From Actinomycetota bacterium (lineage in GTDB: Bacteria; Actinomycetota; Actinomycetes; S36-B12; UBA5976), in assembly GCA_026393095.1 (NCBI GenBank), contig JAPLAV010000043.1:1-36859 (forward strand): a stretch of 36,859 nucleotides of DNA, in the 5' to 3' direction. How positions within the stretch are numbered: the first letter of the stretch is position 1; every line of letters begins with the position of its first letter. The notes beneath the pieces were generated by a model. That model was not told the DNA's origin and made no database searches. It saw only the letters and a list, made by a program, of their open reading frames with translations. Shown here in pieces: positions 36,698-36,859 of this stretch. A program made the translations under genes and the position numbers.

Positions 36698-36859
36698 TCC
36701 AACAAAATTGCTATTCGCTCGCCTCGCATGATCGCGTTTACTTCCAGATTTGCTCCCAGGGATTCCACATATTTTCTTAAAGTGCTCAATTGGATGTCAG
36801 GACCATTTTCGATGGCTGAGACCCTTCGTTGCGAAATTTCCATGATTTCAGCTAATTCT
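36694..36859 (-). CDS. XRE-type helix-turn-helix protein, C-terminal part (cut by window edge)
   Basis: The last 54 codons of a minus-strand gene whose start lies beyond the window. The fragment reads ELAEIMEISQRRVSAIENG, the second half of an XRE/Cro helix-turn-helix, then DIQLSTLRKYVESLGANLEV and a short RGERIAILLD end. This layout is typical of small HigA-like antitoxins and related regulators, so a toxin gene could lie upstream outside the window; nothing in view proves it. The stop overlaps the end of the ffh tail frame. Confidence 0.7.
   Translation of the reverse strand, partial: ELAEIMEISQRRVSAIENGPDIQLSTLRKYVESLGANLEVNAIMRGERIAILLD

Overview
The window looks like the chromosomal core of a streamlined, AT-rich actinobacterium. 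Gene order from leuB to ftsY and from amtB to ffh follows the order familiar from Actinobacteria: leuB/ilvE/cimA/gltX, leuCD, hup, plsC, gpsA, ddl, thiL, rpmB, recG, rsmD, coaD, SepIVA, DUF177, rpmF, rnc, mutM, smc, ftsY, then amtB, glnK, glnD, ffh. Low GC, very short or overlapping gene junctions, convergent genes meeting stop-to-stop, and shortened SepIVA and FtsY fit a small planktonic genome. The freshwater acI lineage (Nanopelagicales) is my best guess, but no rRNA is present to prove it.

Layout. 1-744 (-): 5' part of leuA, preceded by a leader peptide with three consecutive Leu codons and a switchable hairpin. 922-6359 (+): leuB, ilvE, an Ile-Ile leader peptide plus attenuator-like hairpins, cimA, gltX and tRNA-Gln(CUG). 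6418-9786 (+): an FMN-dependent alpha-hydroxy-acid dehydrogenase, tRNA-Glu(CUC), leuC, leuD. 9982-14734: HU, plsC, gpsA, ddl, thiL (+), with a stand-alone AsnC/Lrp ligand-binding domain and rpmB on the minus strand. 14847-25388 (+): a long run from recG to ftsY. 25385-31175: a block that interrupts the usual ftsY-amtB neighbourhood (DUF985 cupin, TauE/SafE permease, HAD-IB phosphatase, two GT4 glycosyltransferases, SGNH hydrolase, methylglyoxal synthase). 31293-36583 (+): amtB-glnK-glnD nitrogen module and ffh. 36694-36859 (-): the C-terminal end of an XRE-type regulator or antitoxin.

How the genes work together. The first 10 kb encode most of leucine biosynthesis, the transaminase, and citramalate synthase for isoleucine from pyruvate. 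The candidate leader peptides ([13 protein letters not shown] before leuA, MKNQEIIS before cimA) suggest ribosome-sensing control by Leu and Ile. The IclR-family regulator often found next to leuCD in actinobacteria is not present at this site. gltX sits directly upstream of tRNA-Gln. The middle section combines envelope precursors, DNA repair, rRNA/ribosome functions, chromosome segregation and the SRP receptor. The GT/SGNH block probably builds or trims a mannosylated envelope lipid.

Most striking observations: the two amino-acid-sensing leader candidates, and an in-frame TAA in ffh followed by 37 more codons that look like the family's usual C-terminal tail and end exactly on the stop codon of the convergent neighbour. 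All calls come from reading the sequence; no searches or folding calculations were run.
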